From a virus: a stretch of DNA of 42,367 bases. The notes beneath the pieces were generated by a model. The model saw nothing but the letters and a program-made list of their open reading frames with translations. It ran no database searches and was not told the origin of the DNA. How positions within the stretch are numbered: position 1 is the first letter of the stretch; every line of letters starts with the position of its first letter. The translations under genes and the position numbers were made by a program. The DNA is taken from positions 1 to 42,367 of IMG/VR virus record IMGVR_UViG_3300027743_000018; one strand, 5' to 3'. Shown here in pieces: positions 7,475 to 14,131 of the stretch.

Positions 7475-7977
7475 GACACGACCCGGCCGCTCTTGGTGTG
7501 GGTGCCCTGCGGCAGGCGGTACAGATGCACCGGGTCGAGCGCATTGTCGGACTTGCCCCATACCGGGTGCGTCTTCATCCGCGACCGCAGCGCCCGGTAG
7601 TCCGGTTTCGGGACGCCGTGCGTGCCGTTGGGGCCCGCGAGGGCGAAGCCGTAGTGCCAGTTCCCGTCAGACGTTTCGAGCTTCCACGTCGGTTCGCGCG
7701 GGCAGAACAGGTCGACGGCCTCCTTGTCGAGCTTGGTGCCGACGTCGTCGAGGACGAACGCCATCACCAGCGAACACCAGTCCGCCCGCCGCCCCGGCGC
7801 GCCTTCACGCATCAGGCCGATGCTGAAGTAGCAGTCTTCGCTGTCGGGCAGGTCGCCCGGCTCAAGATGGCAGACCCGCTTGCCGTGCATGTTGCTGGTC
7901 CAGCAGACCCATGCCTCGTCCCAGCGGTGACCGAATATCGCCTGCAGCAGGCGTTCGCTTTCTGTTGATAAAGCCAT
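7471..7977 (-). CDS. Primase-polymerase-like N-terminal protein (split primase), 168 aa
   Basis: Features resemble the catalytic part of plasmid and phage prim-pol/RepB-type primases: VMAFVLDDVGTK (Asp77-Asp78, possible metal ligands), PTWKLETSDGNWHYGF, and near the end YRLPQGTHTKSG, which in relatives leads into the helicase part. Here the frame stops and the helicase gene starts at an ATGA overlap. The ribosome-binding site is AGGAGAAAGTC, not the GGAGTAACGAC box; an unused copy of that box lies at 8062-8052. It should make primers for the nearby DNA polymerase. A sequencing frameshift is possible but not needed. Confidence 0.7.
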   Translation of the reverse strand: MALSTESERLLQAIFGHRWDEAWVCWTSNMHGKRVCHLEPGDLPDSEDCYFSIGLMREGAPGRRADWCSLVMAFVLDDVGTKLDKEAVDLFCPREPTWKLETSDGNWHYGFALAGPNGTHGVPKPDYRALRSRMKTHPVWGKSDNALDPVHLYRLPQGTHTKSGRVVS

Positions 7978-7993
7978 GACTTTCTCCTATATG
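7965..7993 (+). promoter_or_regulatory. Rightward promoter for an antisense transcript
   Basis: TTGATA (7965-7970), a 17-nt spacer, TATATG (7988-7993). The -10 matches those of the other early promoters. It overlaps the start of the leftward primase gene and points at the terminator 8129-8164 with no annotated gene between. It lacks the TTGAACTCTTCAA dyad. Predicted start is near 8000. Confidence 0.6.
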
Positions 7994-8027
7994 TCACGGC
8001 GAAGGACGGGATTGCCCTTCGCCTGTA

Positions 8028-8053
8028 TGGCTGGTTGTGTTGGCTGGTTGTGT
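8028..8053. repeat. Perfect tandem duplication of a 13-mer
   Basis: TGGCTGGTTGTGT is repeated head to tail at 8028-8040 and 8041-8053. On the leftward mRNA it lies between an orphan GGAGTAACGAC box and the leader hairpin of the primase gene. It could be a recent slippage duplication that separated the box from a former start codon. Confidence 0.8.
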
Positions 8054-8128
8054 CGTTACTCCGGGCTTACGCCGCTCCGTCGTCGAATGCAATTCCGTCC
8101 TTTGACCCCGACTACCCTTCTCTGAAAG

Positions 8129-8164
8129 CGACCGCTCCACCCCCCGGCAGCGGTCGTCTTTTTT
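8129..8164 (+). terminator. Rho-independent terminator, rightward
   Basis: CGACCGCT (8129-8136) pairs with AGCGGTCG (8149-8156) around a C/G-rich 12-nt loop, followed by TCTTTTTT (8157-8164). Its U-tract points rightward, although both flanking genes run leftward. In the leftward direction the sequence after the stem is CTTTC, a poor terminator. Confidence 0.8.
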
Positions 8165-8220
8165 GGGCCTCCCCCCACCCAAAGTCCAGCCGCTACATGT
8201 AGCCGCCCAAGGGCCGCCAC

Positions 8221-10131
8221 CTACTTGCCGTAGCGCCGCGAGATCTTGACCTCCGACGCCAGCGGCAGTCCCTTCGCCCATGCCGGCACCGTCTCGACCA
8301 GAATTTTCAACAGGGCCGCCTTGCGCTCGACCACGACCGCCGGAACCTCCCACACGATCTCGTCATGCACCGTCATGATCGGCCGGAGCCCTGCGGCTTC
8401 CGACGCCAGCAGAGCCTCGGCCATGATGTCCCGCGCCACCGACTGCGTGAGGTTCTCCACCAGCTTTCCACCGTATGTCCTCTGGGTTCCCCACTGCTTG
8501 GTGATCGCGTCGACGCCGTCGAACTCCAGCCCGTTCTGCCCCAGCCTCATGTTCTGGTAGGCCAGCTTGACGCCGTTCGGCTTCTTCAGCAGGAGATATC
8601 CCCGCAGCTGGCGCACCGCCACGCCGTGCGTGTCGTACATGATCTTGCCGGGGTTCAGCACCGCCGCCTCGACTGCGTGCTGCAGCGCCTTCCAGTAGGC
8701 CGTGATGCGCGGGTTGTTGGCTCGCCACGCCGTCAGCGCCGCCAGCGCATGCGCCGCCGACAGCTTCACGCCGTACAGAGCCTCGGCGGTCTCTTGGAAC
8801 TTGGCCCAACCCATGCCGTAGCCGCACGCCAGCGTCAGCACCTTGCCCAGCTGGCGGTCCTTGGAACCGACCTTGGCGGCCTGCATGGTGTAGACGTCGT
8901 CCCCCCGCCGGAACGTGTCCAGCACGTCCGCCTGCCCGGCCAGCCACGCCAGCACGCGCGCCTCGATCTGCGACAGGTCGATCGACACCAGCCGCATCCC
9001 GGGCCGCGCCGCCAGACACCCCCGCAGCGATCCCGAGATCGCCTTCATCGGATTGGCCCACGCCATCCCGACCGCGTCCGGTGCCGCCTGCGCCACGCGG
9101 ATCACCGCCGCCGGATCCAGACCCGGTGCCGGCCGGGGCAGGTTCTGGATCTGGATCCCCCTCCCCGCCCAGCGTCCCGTGCGCCCGGCCCCGTAGAACT
9201 GCAACTGCTGCCGCGCGCGGCCGTCATGCACCGACGCCTGCGCCGCCATGCTCGCCAGCTTCGACACCGACGCCTTGGCCGCCAGCTGGCGTATCTCCAG
9301 CACCCGCGCCGCCGTCGCGGCCTTGAGGCTCCCGGCCGCCAGCGCGGCCGCGACTGTCTCCTTGGTCAGGTCGGGCAGGTGGGTGCCGGTATTGGCCAGC
9401 CACGCCAGCAGCCGCGACCCCTGCGTGCCGGGCGACGTCACCGCGCCGCCGGTCAGCTGCGAACACTCAAGGTTGAGCAGTGCCAGTTCGTGCGCCGACG
9501 CCCTCGCCAGAGCCCCGACCGCCTGCAGGTCGACCAGCACGCCGGCGTCGTTGATCTTGGCGTCCACGACCGACAGCGCCTTCTCCCGGGGATCCAGCGG
9601 CGGGATCACCTTGTCGATCGCCCGCTCGGCCTCGACGTCGCGCATGCAGTAGGCGGCGAGGTCCGCCAGCTTGTTCTGCGCCGCCGGGCTCTGGTCGAGG
9701 TGCCAGAAATTGCCGTCCGGCTTGGGCTTGCCCATCTGCAGCATCAGCCGCCGCGCCGTCGCATCCTTGACGACGCCCAGCTTGAGCGCGTCGCCCGCAT
9801 CCTGCAGCGAGGCGGGCAAACCGAACGCCAGCGCCCGCTGCATGACGCAGTCCATCTGCTCCGGCGTGACGTCGAGGCTGTAGGCGTAGCGCAGCACGGT
9901 CCGCTCGAAAGCCGCGTTCCATGCCCTGACGGTGCCGCCTCCCTCGATGTGCGCCCGCACTGGGAAGGGCAGGAACACGGTGGGCCACACCGTCGACTGC
10001 ACCGGCCCCTCGTCGAAGGCCCACGCGATCGCCGTCACGGCGAACTCCGGCTCGCGGACGTAGTTCTCGGTGCCGACCTTCTTGAGGTCCGCCGTGCTGA
10101 ACGTCTCGAAGTCTAGGTGCAATACGCTCAT
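8221..10131 (-). CDS. Family A DNA polymerase with 3'-5' exonuclease domain, 636 aa
   Basis: The exonuclease domain has LDFET (Asp7, Glu9), AWNAAFE (residues 70-76) and YCMRD (Asp165). Polymerase motif A is SIDLSQIEAR (383-392), motif B spans Arg426, Lys430 and the GYG at 437-439, and motif C is VHDEI (588-592). There is no 5'-nuclease domain, as usual in phage Pol I-like enzymes. It should replicate the phage genome. The start follows GGAGTGACGACAGCC; an in-frame extension to 10434 has no such box and crosses the divergent promoter, so it is rejected. Confidence 0.95.
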   Translation of the reverse strand: MSVLHLDFETFSTADLKKVGTENYVREPEFAVTAIAWAFDEGPVQSTVWPTVFLPFPVRAHIEGGGTVRAWNAAFERTVLRYAYSLDVTPEQMDCVMQRALAFGLPASLQDAGDALKLGVVKDATARRLMLQMGKPKPDGNFWHLDQSPAAQNKLADLAAYCMRDVEAERAIDKVIPPLDPREKALSVVDAKINDAGVLVDLQAVGALARASAHELALLNLECSQLTGGAVTSPGTQGSRLLAWLANTGTHLPDLTKETVAAALAAGSLKAATAARVLEIRQLAAKASVSKLASMAAQASVHDGRARQQLQFYGAGRTGRWAGRGIQIQNLPRPAPGLDPAAVIRVAQAAPDAVGMAWANPMKAISGSLRGCLAARPGMRLVSIDLSQIEARVLAWLAGQADVLDTFRRGDDVYTMQAAKVGSKDRQLGKVLTLACGYGMGWAKFQETAEALYGVKLSAAHALAALTAWRANNPRITAYWKALQHAVEAAVLNPGKIMYDTHGVAVRQLRGYLLLKKPNGVKLAYQNMRLGQNGLEFDGVDAITKQWGTQRTYGGKLVENLTQSVARDIMAEALLASEAAGLRPIMTVHDEIVWEVPAVVVERKAALLKILVETVPAWAKGLPLASEVKISRRYGK

Positions 10132-10162
10132 GGCTGTCGTCACTCCTTTTTGTGTCCCCCTC

Positions 10163-10191
10163 CATATGGCCCCTTGAACTCTTAATCGCAA
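10163..10191 (-). promoter_or_regulatory. Leftward promoter of the replication genes
   Basis: Read leftward: -35 TTGCGA (10191-10186), a 17-nt spacer, -10 CATATG (10168-10163). It faces the DNA polymerase gene (ATG 10131) and overlaps the rightward promoter at 10174-10202, so the two probably cannot be occupied at the same time. Confidence 0.6.
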
Positions 10192-10202
10192 GCCCCTATA
10201 TG
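10174..10202 (+). promoter_or_regulatory. Rightward early promoter with degenerate operator
   Basis: -35 TTGAAC (10174-10179), a 17-nt spacer, -10 TATATG (10197-10202). It carries TTGAACTCTTAAT where the three leftward promoters have TTGAACTCTTCAA, so one half of the dyad is altered. It drives the rightward operon starting at 10243. Confidence 0.75.
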
Positions 10203-10242
10203 GGGTGGACGAGACGAACAACCCAAACAGGAGTAACGACCA

Positions 10243-10449
10243 ATGGCACGCTATACCCGCTACAAAGTCGCAATGGATGACTTCGCTCTGGACCCCCGGG
10301 TCGACGAGATCATCCGCGAAGTCGAAGCCGCTGGCGGCACCGTGAATGACGCCTACGACCGACTGGTCGCGGAGGGCTTCGACCGGGGTGCCGTCCAGTG
10401 GGTCCTGAAGCTCTACGCCACCATCACCGCCCACGTCGGCAACGCCTAG
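10243..10449 (+). CDS. Hypothetical small protein, 68 aa
   Basis: The ATG follows AGGAGTAACGACCA. It is small and helical; residues about 33-58 (TVNDAYDRLVAEGFDRGAVQ) resemble a UBA-like three-helix pattern, but that is weak. As the first gene after the rightward early promoter it is a candidate for an early takeover or regulatory protein. No family recognised. Confidence 0.7.
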   Translation: MARYTRYKVAMDDFALDPRVDEIIREVEAAGGTVNDAYDRLVAEGFDRGAVQWVLKLYATITAHVGNA

Positions 10450-10460
10450 GAGTAACGACA

Positions 10461-10754
10461 GTGAACATCAACATACACCCCGCCGACGAACTCGCCGCCG
10501 TCCGCGAGGAGATCAAGCAGTTGCAGGACCGCGAGGCCCACCTGCGCCGCTCCCTGCTGGAGGCCGACGAGGCCGACCGCGACGGCCGCCAGTACTTCGC
10601 CACCGTCATCCTCTCCACCCGCGAGAGCATCGACAAGGCCGCCATCATCGCCGCGATGGGCTACGACCTCGTCGAGCCGTTCATCCGCGAGACCCCCGTC
10701 CAGACCCTCAAGACCATAAGGAAGACCGACAATGACGAAGGCCAGAACCTATAG
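10461..10754 (+). CDS. Hypothetical coiled-coil protein, 97 aa
   Basis: The GTG start at 10461 follows AGGAGTAACGACA. Residues about 8-42 (DELAAVREEIKQLQDREAHL and onward) form a charged coiled coil. The C-terminal half contains STRESIDKAAIIAAMGYDLVE. It overlaps the next gene by 23 nt. No family recognised. Confidence 0.7.
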   Translation: MNINIHPADELAAVREEIKQLQDREAHLRRSLLEADEADRDGRQYFATVILSTRESIDKAAIIAAMGYDLVEPFIRETPVQTLKTIRKTDNDEGQNL

Positions 10755-11034
10755 CCCGGCCAAGCCGCCGCGCTCCCGCCGCGTCGGCGGCAGCGGGGGC
10801 AAGGTCACATATGATCCGCCCGCGTGGCGGTTCGGCGACCTCCTCACCGGGCTTGGATCCGACCAGCAGGTCGCCGCCAAGCTGGTGCAGCGAGGCTACC
10901 CGCTGGTGCCGGTCAACAGCATCACCGGGTGGCGTCTGCGCAATTCCATTCCCCCCTTCTGGGTGCCGGTTCTCATCCAGCTGGGCCTCGACGAAAAGCT
11001 GATCAAGAAGATCGAAGACCTGCGGGTCCAGTGA
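10732..11034 (+). CDS. Putative HTH DNA-binding regulator, 100 aa
   Basis: After a basic, disordered N-terminus (residues 1-25, rich in Arg/Lys/Pro/Gly), residues about 44-82 fit a Cro/YdaS-like helix-turn-helix: DQQVAAKLVQRG, VNSITGWRLRN, SIPPFWVPVLIQLG. The W-R and IP-x-W pattern is typical of small phage regulators. It is the only clear regulator candidate, so it may bind the TTGAACTCTTCAA operators. Its start has AAGGA upstream and overlaps the previous gene. Confidence 0.55.
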   Translation: MTKARTYSPAKPPRSRRVGGSGGKVTYDPPAWRFGDLLTGLGSDQQVAAKLVQRGYPLVPVNSITGWRLRNSIPPFWVPVLIQLGLDEKLIKKIEDLRVQ

Positions 11035-11060
11035 CCCCCAACCGCGACGGAGTAACGACT

Positions 11061-11663
11061 ATGACGAGCATCGAAGAAATCATCGCCAAGACGGAGGCTG
11101 ACCTGAAGGAGGTTCTCGACCAGATCACGACTACCGAATACCGCCTGAAGGCGCTGAACCGCGAGGCGACGATCCACCGCCGCGTGCTGGACGCGCTGAA
11201 GACGGCGCTGGAAGCCACCGCTGGCAGCGCCGCCGCGCAGGCGTTCGACGAGGTTCCGGCACCCGCACCGGAGCCCGCCAAGGAGGTGGCGGCCCCGACC
11301 CCTCTTCCGCAGGCGGTCGCGGCTAATGGCTTCGACCGCGCTGCCATTAAACGACAGCTTCGCGAGTGGCACATCCGATACCCTGTTGCTCGTAGCTATC
11401 GCATACCCTCGCAGATGATGCGGCAGGCCCAGCGCGCCGTCATCCTCGACCACCCGGGCTATCGCGGCGACTGGATCGCCAACGGTGGCGTCGACCTCGG
11501 CAGCAGCAATGTCGTGCATACCATTCAGGACCTCTACGATGCGGGCGCGATGCTGGGCATCGACATCGAGGCGATCGGCAACGCCGCCCACAAGGTGCAG
11601 CGCCTGCTGGCCATCTACGGCACGCCGGGCGTCGACCACCACAACTGGGAGGAACGGCCATGA
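11061..11663 (+). CDS. Hypothetical protein with coiled coil and Pro/Ala linker, 200 aa
   Basis: The start follows GGAGTAACGACT. Residues 1-55 form a coiled coil (EEIIAKTEADLKEVLDQI and on); 56-88 are Ala/Pro-rich; the C-terminal 110 residues are globular (SQMMRQAQRAVILDHPGYRG, VVHTIQDLYDAG). Codon use between about 11335 and 11420 is lower in GC than around it, which hints at a recombined segment. It ends in a 4-nt overlap with the RuvC-like gene. Function unknown; the context suggests DNA metabolism. Confidence 0.7.
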   Translation: MTSIEEIIAKTEADLKEVLDQITTTEYRLKALNREATIHRRVLDALKTALEATAGSAAAQAFDEVPAPAPEPAKEVAAPTPLPQAVAANGFDRAAIKRQLREWHIRYPVARSYRIPSQMMRQAQRAVILDHPGYRGDWIANGGVDLGSSNVVHTIQDLYDAGAMLGIDIEAIGNAAHKVQRLLAIYGTPGVDHHNWEERP

Positions 11664-12118
11664 GGATTATCGCCATCGACCCCGGAGCGGTCTCCGGGGC
11701 CTACGCCCTGTTCCATGACGACGGCAACCAGCCGTGGGTCAACGACCTCCCCGTGGCCGACGGCCAGATGGACGGTGCCGAGTTCGGCCGGCTGGTCCGC
11801 GCGTTCGGGCCCGCCGCCGCCGTCGTCGAGCGCGTCGCGTCGATGCCCAAGCAGGGCGTCGCCTCGACCTTCAAGTTCGGCATGGCGGTCGGCATCATCC
11901 ACGGCGTGCTGCTGTCCAACGAGGTGCCGGTCCATCTGGTGCCGCCGGGCACGTGGAAGCGGCACTTCAAGCTGACGGGCACCGACAAGGACGCCGCCAG
12001 AGCCCTCGCCATAAGGCTCTACCCGGCGGTGCAGGGGCTCCACCGCAAGAAAGACCAAGGCCGCGCCGACGCCCTGCTGATGGGCCGCTGGGCCCTTGAG
12101 ACGGGAGCCGTGTCATGA
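11660..12118 (+). CDS. RuvC-like Holliday junction resolvase, 152 aa
   Basis: This has an RNase H-fold nuclease pattern: IIAIDPG (Asp7), VVERV (Glu57), and KKDQGRADAL (Asp132 and Asp137) near the end; the middle has a GMAVGIIHGVL helix and a VPPGTWKRHF loop. Such enzymes cut branched DNA after replication and before packaging. The Shine-Dalgarno GGAGGAACGG is strong. It overlaps both neighbours by 4 nt. Confidence 0.88.
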   Translation: MRIIAIDPGAVSGAYALFHDDGNQPWVNDLPVADGQMDGAEFGRLVRAFGPAAAVVERVASMPKQGVASTFKFGMAVGIIHGVLLSNEVPVHLVPPGTWKRHFKLTGTDKDAARALAIRLYPAVQGLHRKKDQGRADALLMGRWALETGAVS

Positions 12119-12213
12119 CCACGGTCCTCGCCGCCGCCCTCGTCGCCATCTGGCTGACGGTGCTTGCCGTCTTCATCCACTACCGCATCAGGAGTAACGA
12201 CCGTGACCAGTGA
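12115..12213 (+). CDS. Micro membrane protein, 32 aa
   Basis: The ATG overlaps the RuvC-like stop (ATGA). Residues 2-23 (TTVLAAALVAIWLTVLAVFI) form one membrane helix and the tail is basic (HYRIRSNDRD). The Shine-Dalgarno box of the next gene, GGAGTAACGACC, is translated inside its last codons (RSNDR). Translation-coupled and well formed, but too short to assign a role. Confidence 0.55.
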   Translation: MTTVLAAALVAIWLTVLAVFIHYRIRSNDRDQ

Positions 12214-12472
12214 CAACGACGAACCGGGCGAACGTGGCCGCGTCTACAGCCGCATCGCGCCGCTCATCATGTCCTTCGCCCGCGCCCACGCCGGCCAGTC
12301 CTTCCACATGGAGGACCTGCGGCAGTATGTGCAGGCGCTCGACCCCGGCATCGCACCCGACAGCCCCGGGCGGATCCTCCGGCTCCTGCGCCAAGAGGGG
12401 AAGCTCTACTATGTCGTCATCGACCGCCGGGCTTCGCTCTATCAATTCCGAGCCGTGAGGGCCGCAGCATGA
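12203..12472 (+). CDS. Putative winged-helix-like protein, 89 aa
   Basis: The GTG start follows GGAGTAACGACC; it overlaps the micro membrane gene by 11 nt and the helicase gene by 4 nt. The order SFHMEDLRQYVQ, DSPGRILRLLRQEGKLYYVVIDRRASLYQF suggests a winged helix (helices, then a beta wing), so DNA binding is plausible. It may act with the SNF2 helicase. Not a recognised family. Confidence 0.65.
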   Translation: MTSDNDEPGERGRVYSRIAPLIMSFARAHAGQSFHMEDLRQYVQALDPGIAPDSPGRILRLLRQEGKLYYVVIDRRASLYQFRAVRAAA

Positions 12473-13800
12473 ACGCGCCACTTTACCCATTTCAGGCCGA
12501 CGCCATCGCCCGTGCGGGCAATGGCGAGCAGGTCTACCTCGGCTTCGACCCCGGCCTCGGCAAGAGCCGCACCGCCTTGGAGATCGCCGCCAAGCGCAAG
12601 GCCGCGCGGGTGCTGGTCATCTGCCCCGCCAGCGGCCGCTACGTCTGGGAGGCCGAGACCCGCAAGTGGACCGGCCATCGCGCCACCATGATCACCGACG
12701 TCTCCGGGCTCCGCCAGATGCGCGGCCCCGGGATCTTCGTGATCTCCTACGGCCTGCTGTCCCTGCGCGACAGCCCGTTCGTGTCGACGATCGCCAAGGG
12801 CGAGCCGTTCGACATGACCGTCATCGACGAGGCCGCCGCCGTCAAGAACGCCAAGGCGAACCGCACCAAGGCCATCCTCGTCAAGATGCTGCCCAAGCTG
12901 GGCTACGTCCTCCCCCTGTCCGGCACCCCCGCGCCCAACCACGCCGGCGAACTGTACCCGATCCTCAAGGCCCTCTATCCCGCCGCCATCGAGACGGCAT
13001 CCGGCACGCCGATGCTGCAATGGCAGTTCGAGGACGTGTTCTGCAAGGTCGTCGAGAAACGCTTCGGCGGCGGCCGCGCCATCCGCACCATCGAGGGCTC
13101 CAAGAACCTGCCCGACCTCAAGAGGCGCATCGACCCGTTCATGATCCGGGTCCGCAAGGAAGACGTCCTCAAGGACCTGCCGCCGATCCGCTACGACACC
13201 GTGCCGCTGCCGGTCCAGCCGGTGCAGGTTCCGTCGCTGCCGGCCGGCATGTCCGACGAGGATTTCCTGAAGTACCTGTCGGGTGTCGGCGGTGACGAAC
13301 ACGTCATGCGGCTGCGGCGTATTCTTGGTGAGGCCAAGGTGCTGCCCGCCGCCGACTGGATCAACGACCTGATGGAAAGCCTTCCGGCCAAGCGCAAGGT
13401 ACTGGTGTTCGCCCACCACAAATCGGTGATCAACAATCTGGTCGTCGGCCTCGCCAACTGGAGCCCCGTCGTCCTGACCGGAGCCTCAAACGCGGCCGAG
13501 CGCACGCACGCCGTGGACATGTTCCTGACGCGCCCGTGGCATCGGATCTTCATCGGCAACATCCAAGCCGCCGGCACCGGGCTGACCTTGGTCGGGCCCG
13601 ACTGCGCCTGCAGCGACGTCGTCTTCGTCGAGGCCAGCTACGCCGTCGGCGACAATGTCCAAGCCGCCGCCCGCGTTCACCGCATCGGCCAGCGCGACGC
13701 CGTCGTCGCCCGGTTCCTGACCGCCCACGGGACGATCGACGACCGCATCCAAGATATCCTCGCCCGCAAGGCGCAGGACTTTTCGGAGTTGTTCAACTGA
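12469..13800 (+). CDS. SNF2-family DNA helicase/translocase, 443 aa
   Basis: Motif I is GFDPGLGKS (25-33), motif II VIDEAAAVKN (DEAA at 120-123 instead of DEAH), motif III LSGTPAPN, and motif VI QAAARVHRIGQ near the C-terminus, all typical of SNF2/SSL2-type ATPases. These translocate on duplex DNA; phage members are linked to replication, recombination or fork remodelling. It lies between RuvC-like and nuclease genes in the same overlapping operon. Confidence 0.92.
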   Translation: MNAPLYPFQADAIARAGNGEQVYLGFDPGLGKSRTALEIAAKRKAARVLVICPASGRYVWEAETRKWTGHRATMITDVSGLRQMRGPGIFVISYGLLSLRDSPFVSTIAKGEPFDMTVIDEAAAVKNAKANRTKAILVKMLPKLGYVLPLSGTPAPNHAGELYPILKALYPAAIETASGTPMLQWQFEDVFCKVVEKRFGGGRAIRTIEGSKNLPDLKRRIDPFMIRVRKEDVLKDLPPIRYDTVPLPVQPVQVPSLPAGMSDEDFLKYLSGVGGDEHVMRLRRILGEAKVLPAADWINDLMESLPAKRKVLVFAHHKSVINNLVVGLANWSPVVLTGASNAAERTHAVDMFLTRPWHRIFIGNIQAAGTGLTLVGPDCACSDVVFVEASYAVGDNVQAAARVHRIGQRDAVVARFLTAHGTIDDRIQDILARKAQDFSELFN

Positions 13801-14000
13801 TGTGCGAAGCAGAAGAAAAGCTCTACCGCATACAGCAGTGGTGCGAGGCCTACCCGCTCGCCGTCTTCCCCGAGCCCGACCTGCTCAAGGCCCGGGCGCT
13901 GCTGGAAGCGGGCGGCATGACCCTCGACGCCATCAGCGCCAGCAACATGCGGCACGTCCTGAAGGGCATCCGCAAGATCATCGAGGGTGACGACCGATGA
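13800..14000 (+). CDS. Hypothetical small protein, 66 aa
   Basis: It starts at a TGATG junction with the helicase stop. It is acidic and helical (EEKLYRIQQWCEAYPLA, DLLKARALLEAGG, SNMRHVLKGIRKIIEG), resembling small phage accessory proteins of replication operons. No family recognised; coupled translation suggests it works with its neighbours. Confidence 0.65.
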   Translation: MCEAEEKLYRIQQWCEAYPLAVFPEPDLLKARALLEAGGMTLDAISASNMRHVLKGIRKIIEGDDR

Positions 14001-14131
14001 GCAACCAGCTGGCGAACCGTATCAAGCGCGTGCTGCTGGGAGCCCAGAAGCGCGGAATGCTCAAGGGAGCAAGATCGAAGCGGCGCAGGGCAGAGGCCCT
14101 CGCCCGCAAGCAAAAAGGGAAAGCATCATGA
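13997..14131 (+). CDS. Small basic protein, 44 aa
   Basis: The ATG overlaps the previous stop and the stop overlaps the next ATG (both ATGA). The protein is strongly basic (about one third Lys/Arg, for example GARSKRRRAEALARKQKGK), so RNA or DNA binding is likely. Overlaps on both sides support it as a gene despite its size. Confidence 0.55.
   Translation: MSNQLANRIKRVLLGAQKRGMLKGARSKRRRAEALARKQKGKAS

Larger units (their letters stand above)
8000..8164 (+). ncRNA. Candidate small RNA (or micropeptide mRNA), about 165 nt
   Basis: It is bounded by the promoter at 7965-7993 and a strong terminator at 8129-8164. The 5' end would fold at once into a hairpin (7998-8005 with 8016-8023), a common stabiliser. 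It then carries two perfect 13-nt tandem repeats (8028-8053). The RNA is antisense to the polymerase-to-primase leader of the leftward mRNA and covers the complement of an orphan GGAGTAACGAC box (8062-8052). A 32-codon frame (8027-8125, MAGCVGWLCRYSG and on) lies inside but has no ribosome-binding site. Untested. Confidence 0.5.

Noticed and set aside
6266-7600. Long plus-strand frame opposite the helicase gene
   Set aside because: Low-complexity Arg/His/Val-rich translation without motifs or a start site; the leftward frame has a full helicase signature.
8063-8223. In-frame continuation past the polymerase stop with a slippery A-AAA-AAG before a stem-loop
   Set aside because: It fits the form of a -1 frameshift site, but there is no conserved-looking coding upstream of it (only about 20 codons after the stop), and the stem is better explained as the rightward terminator.
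8365-10116. 583-codon plus-strand frame opposite the DNA polymerase
   Set aside because: An antisense shadow; the polymerase has all catalytic motifs.
10132-10434. N-terminal extension of the DNA polymerase to 10434
   Set aside because: It would cross the divergent promoter and overlap the 68-aa gene; the GGAGTGACGACAGCC box fixes the start at 10131.
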